Shown here: positions 63,494-64,000 of the stretch, in pieces | How the letters are laid out: the number at the start of each line of letters is the position of its first letter | Numbering within the stretch: position 1 is the first letter of the stretch | NCBI RefSeq assembly: GCF_003576345.1 | Contig: NZ_QWGB01000007.1 | Location: 62,001 to 126,000, forward strand | Source of the DNA: Henriciella barbarensis | Lineage (GTDB): Bacteria; Pseudomonadota; Alphaproteobacteria; Caulobacterales; Hyphomonadaceae | DNA: 64,000 nt | Direction: 5' to 3' | Program-made: the position numbers and the translations under genes | Notes under the pieces: generated by a model | Seen by the model: the letters and a program-made list of their open reading frames with translations, nothing else | The model's database searches: none | Told to the model about the DNA's origin: nothing

Positions 63494-64000
63494 ATGGCAT
63501 TTGATCTTCCACCTCTTCCCTATTCCCGCGACGCGCTTGCACCGCACGTTTCCGAAGACACACTGAACTTTCACTATGGCAAACACCACCAAGCCTATGT
63601 GAACAACCTCAACAAGCTGATCGAGGGCACCGACCACGCCAACGCGCCGCTTGAGAAGATCATTCAGGACGCATCAGGCGACAGTTCAAAGGCCGGCCTT
63701 TTCAACAATGCCGCGCAGGTCTGGAACCACACCTTCTACTGGCACTCCATGAAACCAAGCGGCGGCGGCAAGCCGACCGGTGCAATCGCCGACAAGATCA
63801 ATGACGACTTCGGCTCCTACGAAAAGTTCGCTGAAGAATTCAAGGCAGCGGGCGGCAGCCAGTTCGGTTCCGGCTGGGCCTGGCTGGTCCTGAAGGACGG
63901 CAAGCTTGGCATCCGCAAGACGCCGAACGCCGAGACGCCTCTGACCGAAGCAGGCGCGACCCCGCTCCTCACAATGGATGTCTGGGAGCACGCCTATTAC
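63494..64000 (+). CDS. sodB: Iron superoxide dismutase (3' end outside window)
   Basis: The first 169 residues of an Fe/Mn-SOD are present. Metal ligands are H27, H79 and D162-H166 (in MDVWEHAYY). The YHYGKHH-type segment and FNNAAQVWNHTFYW are diagnostic; the Gln in NAAQVWNH marks the Fe form. It converts superoxide to hydrogen peroxide and oxygen. An AAGGAG site lies seven bases before the ATG. The normal length of about 200 residues means roughly 30 are missing at the right edge. Confidence 0.97.
   Translation, partial: MAFDLPPLPYSRDALAPHVSEDTLNFHYGKHHQAYVNNLNKLIEGTDHANAPLEKIIQDASGDSSKAGLFNNAAQVWNHTFYWHSMKPSGGGKPTGAIADKINDDFGSYEKFAEEFKAAGGSQFGSGWAWLVLKDGKLGIRKTPNAETPLTEAGATPLLTMDVWEHAYY

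Overview
The window looks like a chromosomal segment of a mid-to-high-GC aerobic alphaproteobacterium, most probably in or near the Hyphomonadaceae or a related marine, Caulobacter-like lineage. This rests on gene content and order: a ctaC-ctaD-ctaB-ctaG-ctaE-surf1-thrC block, the SPOR-nagZ-scpA-scpB-tatA-tatB-tatC-serS-surE-pcm chain, a head-to-head dgt/erpA pair, a plant/alphaproteobacterial-type gshA, TrmFO, a DUF4170 domain and GGAAC-N16-CGTT (EcfG-type) promoter sequence. No database was searched, so genus is not assigned. I saw no rRNA, tRNA, CRISPR array, prophage, insertion sequence or integron. Coding density is very high and no gap between genes exceeds about 260 bases.

Layout. 1-2600: an SPFH (stomatin-like)/NfeD pair, a Prx5-type peroxiredoxin and YqgE. 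2577-11339 (minus): an EAL phosphodiesterase, threonine synthase and the aa3 cytochrome c oxidase cluster with its assembly factors (SURF1, Cox11/CtaG, haem O synthase). 11494-18119: a TPR secreted protein, TldD, a TonB-like protein, a POT peptide transporter, gshA and rsmE. 18178-21262 (plus): succinate-semialdehyde dehydrogenase, UbiA and a DsbA/FrnE protein. 21259-28435 (minus): an MsbA-like ABC exporter, CysQ fused in frame to DUF4170, PmbA/TldE, a group II PLP decarboxylase and a MATE exporter. 28574-33871: trmFO, an epimerase, a methyltransferase gene interrupted by a nonsense codon, a TerB-like protein, a divergent HTH-membrane protein and a GST. 34090-37497 (minus): NupC followed by a TonB-dependent receptor. 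37649-39887: a small stress-promoter gene, a glyoxalase-fold protein, an SDR and a Kazal lipoprotein. 39896-49442 (minus): pcm, surE, serS, tatCBA, scpBA, nagZ, SPOR and dgt, much of it translationally coupled. 49441-54660 (plus): erpA, a SYLF protein, a membrane protein, a nitroreductase, an H-NOX haem sensor coupled to a GGDEF-EAL protein, and an LRAT/NC-domain protein. 54709-64000: DUF983, TerC, a second nitroreductase, EmrA-EmrB, an M16 peptidase, a squalene/phytoene-synthase-like protein and the start of sodB.

How the genes work together. The oxidase cluster supplies subunits I, II and III plus haem and copper insertion functions. UbiA points to ubiquinone synthesis. Peroxiredoxin, GshA, GST, SOD and ErpA form a redox and Fe-S defence set dispersed through the window. 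c-di-GMP turnover is represented twice: a stand-alone EAL protein with all recognised catalytic residues, and an H-NOX/GGDEF-EAL pair in which the GGDEF half is degenerate (GGNEF). That pair reads as a nitric-oxide-responsive c-di-GMP phosphodiesterase.

Most worth following up: the H-NOX/EAL pair; NupC with a purine-type (G-M) selectivity motif next to a TonB receptor; the EcfG-type promoter before an uncharacterised 89-residue protein; the CysQ-DUF4170 fusion; the divergent HTH-membrane/TerB-like pair; the nonsense-interrupted methyltransferase; and two REPIN-like inverted repeats.
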